From: CAYVBJ01 sp964449075 | GTDB lineage: Bacteria; Bacteroidota; Rhodothermia; Balneolales; Balneolaceae | Direction: 5' to 3' | DNA length: 64,000 bases | NCBI GenBank assembly: GCA_964449075.1 | Contig: CAYVBJ010000014.1 | Coordinates: forward strand, 1 to 64,000 | Shown here: positions 45,669-54,987 of the stretch, in pieces | Numbering within the stretch: position 1 is the stretch's first letter | How the letters are laid out: each line of letters begins with the position of its first letter | The notes under the pieces: generated by a model | Databases searched by the model: none | Told to the model about the DNA's origin: nothing | Seen by the model: only the letters and a program-made list of their open reading frames with translations | Position numbers and translations under genes: made by a program

Positions 45669-45848
45669 ATGGCACATCCAAAAAGGAAAACATCGAAAGC
45701 AAGACGTAATAAACGTCGGTCACATCATAAAATAGAAGATGTGGCACTTACAGAATGTTCCAATTGTGGCGCTATGCATCGCTTTCACCATGTCTGTATG
45801 GAATGCGGTTACCATCGCGGCAGACAGGTTATCGAAGTAAATAAGTAA
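45669..45848 (+). CDS. rpmF: 50S ribosomal protein L32
   Basis: A 59-residue ribosomal protein, basic at the N-terminus (MAHPKRKTSKARRNKRRSH) with a zinc ribbon formed by C30, C33, C43 and C46. The sequence is full length. It lies in the canonical place between yceD and plsX, 21 and 15 bases from them. Its shortness makes it easy to miss in length-filtered gene calls. Confidence 0.98.
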   Translation: MAHPKRKTSKARRNKRRSHHKIEDVALTECSNCGAMHRFHHVCMECGYHRGRQVIEVNK

Positions 45849-45863
45849 TTAAACAGGTACAAA

Positions 45864-46847
45864 ATGCTTATCGCTGTTGATGCTGTAGGGGGTGACCACT
45901 TCCCTGAAAATCCGGTACTTGGAGCTATTGAAGCTTGTAAGTATAATGAGGATATTCAAATTTTACTTGTAGGGCCTGAAGAGTTAATACAGGAGGAATT
46001 GAACAAGCATACAACAGTGCACAGCAGAATTTCTGTCTTAAATGCCCCGCAGATAATTAACATGGATGAAGCGCCTGCTACAGCAGTTAAGGGGAAAAGG
46101 CAATCATCTATAGTGGTCGGCTTAAGTGCTCAAAAAGAAGGACTTTGTGAAGCATTTGTAAGTTCAGGAAACACAGGAGCTTTACTGGCTGCATCTACAT
46201 TGATACTTGGTAAACTGGAGGGAGTGCTCAGGCCAACCATCGCGGCTCTTTTTCCAACCATTAAAGGTTTCAGGCTTTTGATTGATGCAGGTGCAAACCT
46301 GGAGCTTAAACCCGAATACTACTTTCAATTTGCCAGCATGGGAACAGTATATGCTCGTGAAATTATGCAGATAGCTCAGCCTACAGTAGGTTTGCTAAAT
46401 GTGGGTGACGAAGAGGAAAAAGGAACTGAACTTCTTAAGGAATCATATCTTGTTTTGAAAAAACTTTCAAATTTTACCGGTAATATTGAAGGGAAGGATA
46501 TTTTCAAAGCCAGAACAGATATATTTCTCTGCAATGGTACTCTGGGAAATGTACTTTTAAAATTTGGGGAATCAATTCCGGATACTTTGAAAGTTTTATT
46601 GAAAATGCATTTTGAAAAAGAAAAAATTCCTGCTGATCTGCAAAACACAATTTTCAGAATTGTACATGAAACACTGCAGCCGTTCAATTATGAAAATGTT
46701 GGCGGTGTTCCCTTTTTAGGTGTAAACGGAGTCAGTATGGTTGGTCATGGCAACAGTTCTGTTACAGCAATTAAAAATATGATTTTAAATGCGGCAAAGT
46801 GTATCGAACAGAATGTGAATGATAAAATAGTAGCATCTCTTAACTAA
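45864..46847 (+). CDS. plsX: Phosphate acyltransferase PlsX
   Basis: Makes acyl-phosphate from acyl-ACP for phosphatidic acid synthesis. 327 residues, beginning IAVDAVGGDHFPENPVLG and containing DEAPATAVK, SSGNTGALLAA and GVPFLGVNGVSMVGHG, all family signatures. It links fatty-acid and phospholipid synthesis and starts the acyl-lipid part of the cluster. Confidence 0.96.
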   Translation: MLIAVDAVGGDHFPENPVLGAIEACKYNEDIQILLVGPEELIQEELNKHTTVHSRISVLNAPQIINMDEAPATAVKGKRQSSIVVGLSAQKEGLCEAFVSSGNTGALLAASTLILGKLEGVLRPTIAALFPTIKGFRLLIDAGANLELKPEYYFQFASMGTVYAREIMQIAQPTVGLLNVGDEEEKGTELLKESYLVLKKLSNFTGNIEGKDIFKARTDIFLCNGTLGNVLLKFGESIPDTLKVLLKMHFEKEKIPADLQNTIFRIVHETLQPFNYENVGGVPFLGVNGVSMVGHGNSSVTAIKNMILNAAKCIEQNVNDKIVASLN

Positions 46848-46859
46848 AAAAACGTTTTA

Positions 46860-47852
46860 ATGGCTTTACACAAAGCAAAAATTACTGCTCTGGGAAGATA
46901 TTTACCTGATTATGTTTTGACAAATGCAGAACTTGAAAAGATGGTGGACACAGATGATGAATGGATCAAAAGCAGAACAGGTATATCGGAACGCAGGATT
47001 TTAAAAGACGACGATAAGGCAACTGCTTTTATGGCAACCAAAGTTGCTGAAGAGATTCTAGAAAATGCAGACTGTTCTCCTGAAGAGATAGATACTATCA
47101 TTGTTGCAACAGTTACACCCGATTTCATGTTTCCGGCAACAGCTTGCCTGGTGCAGGGCAATATTAATGCAAGTAATGCCTACGCGTTTGATCTTTCAGC
47201 TGCCTGCTCCGGATTTTTATATGCGCTTTCAACAGGGGCGGTACTGGTTGAATCCGGGAGATCTAAAAAAGTTCTCGTAATCGGTTCCGATAAAATGAGC
47301 TCAATTACCGATTTCACAGACCGTACAACCTGTATCCTGTTCGGGGATGCTGCAGCAGGGGTTCTGCTTGAAGCCTCTGATGATGAGAACGGGATAGTTG
47401 ATTTTGTTCATCATGTGGAAGGTGACAAAAATCGCGCGCTATGTCAGCCGGCCGGCGGCAGTTTAAATCCCGCAACTACAGAAACCGTAAAAAATAATAT
47501 GCACTATTTGAAACAGGACGGCAGAGCTGTTTTCAAAAAAGCAACGGAGGGGATGGCTGATGTATCTCTTGAAATTATGGAGCGGAATAATTTAAAGCCG
47601 GATGATGTGGAATGGCTTGTGCCACACCAGGCAAATCTCAGAATTATTGATGCTACTGCCCGCAGAATGGGTATAGACAAAAATAAAGTGATGATTAATA
47701 TCAACAAATATGGCAATACCACAGCAGCTACAATTCCTCTCTGTCTTTACGATTGGCAGGAAAAACTGAACCGCGGTGACAACCTGGTACTTGCTTCTTT
47801 TGGAGGCGGTTATACCTGGGGTGCCATGTATGTAAAATGGGGACTGAAATGA
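46860..47852 (+). CDS. fabH: Beta-ketoacyl-ACP synthase III
   Basis: Condenses acetyl-CoA with malonyl-ACP to start fatty-acid synthesis. The catalytic triad is C116 (DLSAACSGFL), H256 (PHQANLR) and N286 (NKYGNTTAA). At 330 residues it has normal length. The stop overlaps the fabD ATG by four bases. Confidence 0.97.
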   Translation: MALHKAKITALGRYLPDYVLTNAELEKMVDTDDEWIKSRTGISERRILKDDDKATAFMATKVAEEILENADCSPEEIDTIIVATVTPDFMFPATACLVQGNINASNAYAFDLSAACSGFLYALSTGAVLVESGRSKKVLVIGSDKMSSITDFTDRTTCILFGDAAAGVLLEASDDENGIVDFVHHVEGDKNRALCQPAGGSLNPATTETVKNNMHYLKQDGRAVFKKATEGMADVSLEIMERNNLKPDDVEWLVPHQANLRIIDATARRMGIDKNKVMININKYGNTTAATIPLCLYDWQEKLNRGDNLVLASFGGGYTWGAMYVKWGLK

Positions 47853-48736
47853 AAAAAGCTTTTATTTTTCCGGGGCAGGGTTCTCAGTTTGTCGGCATGG
47901 CAAAAGATCTGTATGAATCTGATGATAAAATAACGAGCAGGTTCAAAGAAGCTGATGACATTCTTGGGTATTCCCTGACAGATATTATGTTTAACGGACC
48001 TGAAGAAGTTCTCAAACAGACCGTTCACACTCAGCCTGCAATATTTCTTCACTCAGTGGCCTTGTTCGAATCAATGGATGAACAGCCTGACATGACAGCG
48101 GGACACAGTCTCGGTGAGTTTTCTGCATTGGTTGCTTCTGGAGCACTAGAATTTAAAGAGGCTATCGAACTCGTTGCTCTTCGGGGCAAGCTTATGCAGA
48201 GGGCCGGGTCTGAAAATGAAGGATCAATGGCGGCAATTATAGGAATGGAAGATGAAGCAGTTGATCAGGTTTGCAAGGATGCAGAAAGTTTAGTACAAAA
48301 GCCTGTAGTGCCGGCCAATTACAATTGTCCGGGTCAGCTTGTCATTTCAGGCGATAAAGAAGCTGTAGAAAAAGCAGTTGAAATGGCTAAAGAGAAAGGA
48401 TGCCGGCTTGCAAAGATGCTTCCTGTAAGCGGTGCTTTTCATTCACCTTTGATGCGACCTGCATTGGAGGGGCTGAGGAGTAAGCTCGAGCAGGTTCAAA
48501 TAGATAAAGCAGACATTCCTGTCTATTCAAATTATACAGCCCTGCCAACCAGTGAGCCTGATAAAATCCGGGAAAATCTTGAAAACCAGTTAATGAATCC
48601 AGTTCAATGGACCAAAACCATGCAGAATATGTATGCGGACGGAGCACGGGCATTTATCGAAATAGGACCGGGCAAAGTGTTACAAGGGCTGGTAAAACGA
48701 ACCTTAAAAAATGTTGAAATCAACGGATATCAATAA
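47849..48736 (+). CDS. fabD: Malonyl-CoA:ACP transacylase
   Basis: Loads malonyl groups onto ACP. The ATG at 47849 in the ATGA overlap with fabH is chosen; an upstream in-frame ATG at 47837 would add four residues inside fabH. The 295-residue protein has FPGQGSQFVGM, nucleophile S87 in AGHSLGEF and the active-site His 198 in GAFHSPLM. Confidence 0.96.
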   Translation: MKKAFIFPGQGSQFVGMAKDLYESDDKITSRFKEADDILGYSLTDIMFNGPEEVLKQTVHTQPAIFLHSVALFESMDEQPDMTAGHSLGEFSALVASGALEFKEAIELVALRGKLMQRAGSENEGSMAAIIGMEDEAVDQVCKDAESLVQKPVVPANYNCPGQLVISGDKEAVEKAVEMAKEKGCRLAKMLPVSGAFHSPLMRPALEGLRSKLEQVQIDKADIPVYSNYTALPTSEPDKIRENLENQLMNPVQWTKTMQNMYADGARAFIEIGPGKVLQGLVKRTLKNVEINGYQ

Positions 48737-48742
48737 AAACCA

Positions 48743-49486
48743 ATGGATTTAAGTAATAAAAACTGTCTTGTTACCGGAGGAAGCCGTGGGATTGGCAAAT
48801 CTATCTCCGAACTTTTAGGCTCATATGGAGCAAATGTTGCAATAACTTATGCAAGGTCAAAGGATGCAGCGAATGAGGTTGTTGAAAACATAAAAAAGTT
48901 TGACGTTAAGGCAGTCGCTTTCCAGGCAGATGCAGTTGACTTTTCAAAAGCTGAAGAGGTGGTTCAGAGAGTAGTTGAAGAGTTTGGCCAAATCGATATT
49001 TTAGTCAACAACGCAGGAATTACACGTGACAACCTGCTCTTGCGAATGACAGAAGAGCAGTGGGATGAAGTGATCGACACAAACCTGAAAAGTGTTTTTA
49101 ATTACAGTAAAGCTGTTGCCAAGCCAATGATGAGGGCACGTGGCGGATCAGTCATAAATATAAGTTCCGTAGTGGGAATATCGGGAAATGCAGGACAAAG
49201 TAATTACTCGGCATCCAAAGCCGGTATAACCGGTTTTACCAAATCGTTTGCAAAAGAACTTGCAAGCAGAAACATTCGGGCAAATGTTGTAGCACCCGGT
49301 TATATTTCTACGGAGATGACGGGAAACCTCGATGAAAAGCTTCTTGAATCCATAAAAAAAGAGACACCACTCGGCAGGGCAGGCGAGCCTGATGAGATTG
49401 CAAATGTTGTTGCATTCCTGGCTTCAGATTTAAGCTCTTACATTACCGGAGAAGTTATCAGGGTTGATGGCGGAATGGCGATGTAA
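48743..49486 (+). CDS. fabG: 3-oxoacyl-ACP reductase
   Basis: NADPH-dependent reductase of the elongation cycle. A 247-residue short-chain dehydrogenase with TGGSRGIG at 11-18, NNAG at 89-92 and the catalytic S142, Y155 and K159 (YSASK). C-terminal VDGGMAM is typical. It follows fabD by six bases. Confidence 0.97.
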   Translation: MDLSNKNCLVTGGSRGIGKSISELLGSYGANVAITYARSKDAANEVVENIKKFDVKAVAFQADAVDFSKAEEVVQRVVEEFGQIDILVNNAGITRDNLLLRMTEEQWDEVIDTNLKSVFNYSKAVAKPMMRARGGSVINISSVVGISGNAGQSNYSASKAGITGFTKSFAKELASRNIRANVVAPGYISTEMTGNLDEKLLESIKKETPLGRAGEPDEIANVVAFLASDLSSYITGEVIRVDGGMAM

Positions 49487-49598
49487 AACAATGAATTACA
49501 AGATATTTTTTTATAAATGTTTTTTTATAATCATAAGTTGTATTTTTAAACGATTTTTTACCTAAACTTTAAACTAATCATAACTAAAAAGGTTTGAT

Positions 49599-49835
49599 AT
49601 GTCACAAGACGTCGAAGCAAAAGTAAAAGCTATAATTGTTGATAAACTGGGAGTAGATGACTCTGAAGTTGTTGGCGATGCTAATTTCACGAATGATTTA
49701 GGTGCAGATTCTCTGGACACCGTAGAGCTTATTATGGAATTCGAGAAAGAATTTGATATCAGTATTCCTGATGAAGACGCAGAAAATATTGCCACTGTTG
49801 GTGATGCGGTTAAATATATACAGGAAAAATCCTAA
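49599..49835 (+). CDS. acpP: Acyl carrier protein
   Basis: Acidic 78-residue carrier with the phosphopantetheine attachment Ser 38 in GADSLDTVEL. The 112-base gap before it is AT-rich and holds a near match to the promoter box (TATTTTTA around 49541-49548), so it may also have its own promoter, as is common for this abundant protein. Confidence 0.97.
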   Translation: MSQDVEAKVKAIIVDKLGVDDSEVVGDANFTNDLGADSLDTVELIMEFEKEFDISIPDEDAENIATVGDAVKYIQEKS

Positions 49836-49859
49836 CAACTCACTGAGCTGGTTTCATTT

Positions 49860-51104
49860 ATGAAAGGACGCAGAGTAGTAGTAACCGGAATTGGTGCCCT
49901 TACGCCGGTTGGCAGTACGGCACCTGATTTCTGGAATGGTCTTATATCCGGAGAAAATGGTGTGCGAAATATTGAACATTTTGATACATCCGATTTCTCA
50001 ACAAAATTTGCCGGAATGTTGCAGGATTATGATGAACTTGCACATTTCGACCGAAAAGAGGCACGTCGTCTCGATAAAGTTTCACAATACGGATTGATTA
50101 CGGCTGATGAAGCGATTAATGACAGTAGTATTGATCTTGAGGCCATTGACAAAAACCGTGTTGCTGTAATTGTCGGTTCCGGTATAGGGGGGATGAAGAC
50201 CTTTTACGATCAATCTGTATCCTATCACCAGCGGGGGCCAAGAGGAGTATCTCCTTTTTTCATTCCGATGCTGATTCCGGATATGCCTGCAGGTCAGATT
50301 TCCATTAAATATGGTTTCAGGGGCCCGAATTATTGTACAGTATCTGCCTGTGCAACTGGCTCACATAACATTGGACTTGCTTTCGATACAATCCGCTACG
50401 GACAAGCCGATATGGCCGTTTGTGGGGGTACGGAAGCACCGGTGTGGCAAATTGGAATCGCAGGATTCAGTTCCATGAAAGCACTCTCCACCAGGAATGA
50501 TTCTCCTGAAACAGCCTCCAGGCCCTTTGATAAAAACAGGGATGGATTTGTATTGGGAGAGGGTGCTGCCATGATGTTTATTGAGTCACTCGATTCAGCA
50601 CTTGAAAGAGGCGCCCGTATTTACGGTGAAATTGTTGGTCATGGTTTTTCAGCAGACGGATACCATATCACAGCTCCCGACCCGGAAGGCAACGGCGTAA
50701 TTCTGGCTATGAATAATGCACTTAAGATGGCGGAGATTGAACCGGGAGATGTTGATCACATAAATATGCATGGTACATCAACGCCTCTCGGGGATCTCGC
50801 TGAAAGCAACTCGATTAAGAAGGTATTTGGTGATCATGCATATAAGATAAACCTGAATTCAACCAAGTCTATGACAGGCCATATGCTGGGTGCAGCCGGT
50901 GCAGCAGAATCAGTAGCTGCACTTCTCACAACCTATCATGGAATGATACCGCCAACCATAAACTATGAAACACCTGATCCTGAATGTGATTTAAATTATA
51001 CCGTAAATGAATCTGAGGCACGCGATGTACGATATGCTCTGAACAATGCATTCGGATTCGGCGGACATAATACAACACTTGTATTCAAAAAATTCGAAGA
51101 GTAA
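49860..51104 (+). CDS. fabF: Beta-ketoacyl-ACP synthase II
   Basis: Elongating condensing enzyme, 414 residues. The nucleophile C164 lies in VSACATGSH and the two catalytic His are in NMHGTSTPLGD and SMTGHMLGAAG. The C-terminal NNAFGFGGHNTTLVF is standard. It is 24 bases after acpP and 6 before rnc. Confidence 0.97.
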   Translation: MKGRRVVVTGIGALTPVGSTAPDFWNGLISGENGVRNIEHFDTSDFSTKFAGMLQDYDELAHFDRKEARRLDKVSQYGLITADEAINDSSIDLEAIDKNRVAVIVGSGIGGMKTFYDQSVSYHQRGPRGVSPFFIPMLIPDMPAGQISIKYGFRGPNYCTVSACATGSHNIGLAFDTIRYGQADMAVCGGTEAPVWQIGIAGFSSMKALSTRNDSPETASRPFDKNRDGFVLGEGAAMMFIESLDSALERGARIYGEIVGHGFSADGYHITAPDPEGNGVILAMNNALKMAEIEPGDVDHINMHGTSTPLGDLAESNSIKKVFGDHAYKINLNSTKSMTGHMLGAAGAAESVAALLTTYHGMIPPTINYETPDPECDLNYTVNESEARDVRYALNNAFGFGGHNTTLVFKKFEE

Positions 51105-51110
51105 GAAAAG

Positions 51111-51890
51111 ATGCTGAACTGGTTTAGGAGAAAGTCTGCTGATAAAACAAAACAGACTCATGAACCTGCAAAGCATGCTTCAAAACTTGAATCTGTTTTA
51201 GGGTTTCAGATACCAGAAAAGGAAGAACCTCTTTACAAAAAAGCTTTACGCCACAGATCTAAAGTTGACGGTAAGAAATTCGATAAAAGCGATTCATATG
51301 AACGGCTCGAATTTCTGGGCGACTCTGTCCTCGATCTGATCGTAACTGAAATCCTGTACGAACGATTTCCTGTAGAGACTGAAGGGTTTTTAACTAAAAT
51401 ACGGGCTAAAATCGTAAGGGGAGAAACTCTTGCAGATTTGTCAAAAAAACTGGAACTGGACGAGCTGATTCAAATCGGTGACCGGGCCCAGGGGCAGGGT
51501 ATTGAATACTCAAAAAGTGTACTTGCAGATGTATTCGAGGCGCTCATCGCAGCTATCTATCTGACAAAAGGATATCAAAAAACTTTTAATTTTGTCAGGG
51601 AAAAACTTGATGCACATCTCGACCTGTCAAAAATGGTTAAACAGAATGACAATTATAAAAGCATTCTGCTTGAGTTTACCCAGGCCGAAAAAATGTCGTT
51701 ACCCAAGTACAACATCATATCTGAGTATGGCCCCGGCCACAATAAAACTTTCTCCGTTTCTGTTTCAATGGATGGCGTTGTATATGGCAAAGGAAAAGGA
51801 AAAAGTAAAAAACAGGCTGAACAAAAGGCTGCCAAAAAAGCTTTAAAAAAATTAACAGAGGATGAAGAATCTGAAAAAATAGTTAACTGA
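51111..51890 (+). CDS. rnc: Ribonuclease III
   Basis: Cleaves double-stranded RNA in rRNA and mRNA processing. 259 residues: an extra basic N-terminus (1-35), the nuclease domain with ERLEFLGDSVLDLIV and a later DVFEALIAAIYL, and a C-terminal dsRNA-binding domain (about 180-250, GKGKGKSKKQAEQKAAKKAL). The fabF-rnc order is common in FCB bacteria. Confidence 0.96.
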   Translation: MLNWFRRKSADKTKQTHEPAKHASKLESVLGFQIPEKEEPLYKKALRHRSKVDGKKFDKSDSYERLEFLGDSVLDLIVTEILYERFPVETEGFLTKIRAKIVRGETLADLSKKLELDELIQIGDRAQGQGIEYSKSVLADVFEALIAAIYLTKGYQKTFNFVREKLDAHLDLSKMVKQNDNYKSILLEFTQAEKMSLPKYNIISEYGPGHNKTFSVSVSMDGVVYGKGKGKSKKQAEQKAAKKALKKLTEDEESEKIVN

Positions 51891-51997
51891 AACGTTTGGT
51901 TTTTAGCATTTTAAGTACGATTCTTTTAGTCTTAGTATATATTTAAAAAAGCGGATTTTAGCATCTAACCGGAACCAATCTTCTGTCTCCAAATGTC

Positions 51998-53383
51998 ATG
52001 TTTGTTAATCTTCTGAAACCCGAATTTGATGAATTGATTGCAGCCAAAGACTGGGTTGCACTCAAGGAAATACTGAATGAACTCCCGGCAGTGGATGTGG
52101 CTGAACTACTGGAAGACCTGGATCCGGAGGTAGCTGTTGTTATATTCAGACTTTTAAAAAAAGCTAAAGCGGCTGATGTTTTTTCAAATCTGAGTTCAGG
52201 AAAAGGTGTTGAGCTTCTCGAAATATTTTCAAGACAGCAGCTAAGTGATGTAATGAACAACCTGGAACCCGATGAACAGGTTGCACTTATGGAAGAGCTT
52301 CCGGGTCATCTCACAAAACGGGTTCTTTCTTCAATGGAGGAAGAGAACCAGAAACAGGTACGGAAACTGCTTGGATATCCTGAAGAGTCGGTAGGTCGCC
52401 TGATGACTACCAATTTTGTGAGGGTGAAATCAGAATGGACCATTGAAAAAAGTTTGGAACACCTGAGAGAATATGGACGAAAAGCGGAAACACTGAATGT
52501 GATTTATGTTGTCGATGAAAATGAGAAGTTAATCGATGATCTGAGGCTGAATCAGCTGATACTCTCAGATCCGTACTCCGGGATCTCTGATATTATGGAT
52601 CACTCATTTGAAGCCCTAAGTGTATTTGATGACCAGGAAGAGGCTGTACGAATGCTTAGTAAATATGACCGGGTAGCACTTCCCGTAGTGGATTCAGATG
52701 GTATCCTGGTTGGAATTGTTACGGTTGATGATGTTATTGATGTAGCTGAGGAAGAGACCACAGAAGATATGCATCTGATGGCCGGTATGAATGCCCTGGA
52801 TGATTCCTACTCTCAGACATCAATTTTCAATATGGTTAAAAAGAGAATTGGCTGGCTGGTAATTCTTTTTATGGGACAGATGCTGACTGTAACCGCTATG
52901 GCAAATTACGAAGATGCACTTGCAGCGGCAGCTATCCTCTCATTTTTTATACCGATGATTATATCCAGCGGGGGGAATTCAGGTTCTCAGGCAGCAACAC
53001 TGATCATTCGCGCTGTTTCAACAGATGATATTAAAATGAGCGAATGGAAAAAAGTACTCTTCAGGGAATCGGTTTCAGGATTGCTGCTGGGCAGCCTGAT
53101 CGGAGCAATGGGATCTGTGGTTATTGCCAACTGGATGTATCTCAGGGGAGAACCTTTTACAGCCGAATTGATTCTTCAGGCCCTTACAGTTGGGTCAAGT
53201 CTGGTTGGTGTTGTGCTTTTTGGTAACCTGAGCGGATCGATGCTTCCTTTTATAATGGCAAAACTTGGATTTGATCCTGCAGTAACATCGGCACCGTTCG
53301 TTGCAACACTGGTGGACGTAACAGGAATTATCATCTATTTTAGCATTGCAAGTTTGTTGCTTAGCGGTATTGTTATTAATTAA
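51998..53383 (+). CDS. mgtE: Magnesium transporter MgtE
   Basis: A 461-residue Mg2+ channel with the N-terminal superhelix (about 5-130), two CBS domains (about 135-265) and five membrane helices (about 290-460). The pore signature SGGNSGSQAATLIIRA is present. I see no M-box-like leader in the 107 bases before it, so Mg-dependent control is expected to act on the protein through its cytosolic domain. Confidence 0.95.
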   Translation: MFVNLLKPEFDELIAAKDWVALKEILNELPAVDVAELLEDLDPEVAVVIFRLLKKAKAADVFSNLSSGKGVELLEIFSRQQLSDVMNNLEPDEQVALMEELPGHLTKRVLSSMEEENQKQVRKLLGYPEESVGRLMTTNFVRVKSEWTIEKSLEHLREYGRKAETLNVIYVVDENEKLIDDLRLNQLILSDPYSGISDIMDHSFEALSVFDDQEEAVRMLSKYDRVALPVVDSDGILVGIVTVDDVIDVAEEETTEDMHLMAGMNALDDSYSQTSIFNMVKKRIGWLVILFMGQMLTVTAMANYEDALAAAAILSFFIPMIISSGGNSGSQAATLIIRAVSTDDIKMSEWKKVLFRESVSGLLLGSLIGAMGSVVIANWMYLRGEPFTAELILQALTVGSSLVGVVLFGNLSGSMLPFIMAKLGFDPAVTSAPFVATLVDVTGIIIYFSIASLLLSGIVIN

Positions 53384-53407
53384 TGAAAAAATAACTTAAA
53401 AAAACTG

Positions 53408-54256
53408 ATGAAACAGTATCTGAATCTCGTAAGAAATGTATTGGAAAATGGAACAAGAAAAGAAAACCGAACAGGCATAGATACATTATCTTCATTTTCC
53501 GAATTTTATAAGGTTGATCTATCGAAAGGGTTTCCTCTGTTAACTACAAAAAAGGTCTATTTCCGGTCTGTGATTCTTGAATTATTGTGGTATTTAAGGG
53601 GTGAAGATCATATTAAATGGCTTCGTGATGAAAAAAATTGCCACATTTGGGATGCGTGGGCAGATGATGACGGATATGTTGGACCCATTTACCCGGTATT
53701 ATGGCGTCGATATCCCTATCTGAAGAGTGAAAAAGGAAACTCATATGTGTCAAACGAAGAAAAAGAATCGGTTTCGTGGAGATATGAAGAGTTCGACCAG
53801 GTTCAGCGTGCGATTGATATGCTGAAAACAAACCCAAACAGCCGAAGAATTGTGGTTTCTGCCTGGCATCCCGGGTTATTGTCGGAGATGGCACTGCCGC
53901 CATGTCATGTGATGTACATTTTTAACGTCTCGAATGGGAAGCTGAATTGTCATTTGACCCAGAGATCCGGTGATGTGGCGTTAGGAATTCCCTTTAACCT
54001 GGCGTGTTATTCTGCACTGACGATGGCCATTGCTAAAATTACGGATCTTGAACCGGGTATGTTTGCTCACACAATTGTTGACGCCCATATTTACGTGAAT
54101 CATATAGATGGACTGAAAGAGCAACTGAAACGGAAACCGGGTAAACTTCCAAAACTGAAAATCGCCAGAAAGGAGATCGACGATCTGAATTTTGACGATT
54201 TTAAGCTGGAAGGGTATGATCCTCAGCCGGCTATAAAATTTGAAGTGGCTGTATAA
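53408..54256 (+). CDS. thyA: Thymidylate synthase
   Basis: Methylates dUMP to dTMP using methylene-THF. The active-site Cys lies in ALPPCHVMYIF and dUMP contacts in QRSGDVALGIPFN. At 282 residues it is somewhat longer than the 264-residue enteric form, with extra sequence near 110-130 (EEKESVSWRYEEF). folA starts with the next base after its stop, a coupled pair that regenerates the folate it oxidises. Confidence 0.97.
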   Translation: MKQYLNLVRNVLENGTRKENRTGIDTLSSFSEFYKVDLSKGFPLLTTKKVYFRSVILELLWYLRGEDHIKWLRDEKNCHIWDAWADDDGYVGPIYPVLWRRYPYLKSEKGNSYVSNEEKESVSWRYEEFDQVQRAIDMLKTNPNSRRIVVSAWHPGLLSEMALPPCHVMYIFNVSNGKLNCHLTQRSGDVALGIPFNLACYSALTMAIAKITDLEPGMFAHTIVDAHIYVNHIDGLKEQLKRKPGKLPKLKIARKEIDDLNFDDFKLEGYDPQPAIKFEVAV

Positions 54257-54733
54257 ATGGAAATTATTCTGATCGCAGCACACGATCCAAACCTGGTGAT
54301 AGGTTCAAATGGCGAACTGCCCTGGTATTTCAAAAAAGATCTGCAATTCTTTAAGAAAACAACAACCGGGCACCCAATTGTTATGGGAAGAGGTGTATTT
54401 GAAGAGTTAAATGAAAAGCCCTTGCCAGACAGGGAGAATATTGTTTTAAGTAAATCCAGGAATTATAAACATGTCAAAACTTTTGATTCTATTGAAAAAG
54501 CTTTTCATTATTTAAAAGACGAAGATGAAATCTATATTATTGGGGGAGGAGAGATTTACAGGCAAACCATACACCTGGCTGATGAGTTAATAATCACAGA
54601 AATCCATCAAGCCTATGATGGTGATACCTTTTTCCCTGAATACAGGAATGATATCGGAGATAAATGGAAGGAGGTGTGGAGAGAGGATCATGAGGAGTTA
54701 TCATTTGTGAAATATAAGCGGAAAAAAAGTTAA
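54257..54733 (+). CDS. folA: Dihydrofolate reductase
   Basis: Reduces dihydrofolate to tetrahydrofolate with NADPH. 158 residues with IAAHDPNLVIGSNGELPWYFKKDL at the N-terminus, in which the catalytic acid at the usual Asp/Glu position and the Trp are found, then GHPIVMGRGVFEEL and IIGGGEIY. Its ATG directly abuts the thyA stop. Confidence 0.95.
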   Translation: MEIILIAAHDPNLVIGSNGELPWYFKKDLQFFKKTTTGHPIVMGRGVFEELNEKPLPDRENIVLSKSRNYKHVKTFDSIEKAFHYLKDEDEIYIIGGGEIYRQTIHLADELIITEIHQAYDGDTFFPEYRNDIGDKWKEVWREDHEELSFVKYKRKKS

Positions 54734-54743
54734 AATGATTTTA

Positions 54744-54769
54744 TTTCTCTCAGGCTTACCAGAGAGAAA
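54744..54769. terminator. Hairpin after folA, possible terminator
   Basis: TTTCTCTC (54744-54751) pairs with GAGAGAAA (54762-54769), extended by GG/CC past an A-A mismatch around a CTTA loop. No T-run follows on the plus strand, so its role as a terminator is uncertain. Confidence 0.4.
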
Positions 54770-54945
54770 GATTCTTACACACTCCTTCAAATAAAATATT
54801 CGTTTCGAATATTTTAAAATGTCTATTGTTTTAATAAGATTCTAATATGCTTTTATATAGAGTTTTATTTTATTGATTTATATAAAAAATCACCAAAACC
54901 GGCAATGTTAAAAAACATTAATGGAGTAAAAGGTAATAAACAAAT

Positions 54946-54953
54946 TACATTAG
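54946..54953 (+). promoter_or_regulatory. Near-match -7 box TACATTAG before kinase-like gene
   Basis: One mismatch to TAnnTTTG, ending 34 bases before the TTG start at 54988. The spacing equals that of exact boxes elsewhere and supports this start. Confidence 0.35.
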
Positions 54954-54987
54954 GCTTAATAAAGCTTAGGTTAAATTATATAAATCA

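Noticed and set aside
51891..51997. Mg-sensing riboswitch (M-box) before mgtE
   Set aside because: Only 107 bases are available and no conserved three-helix M-box core is visible.
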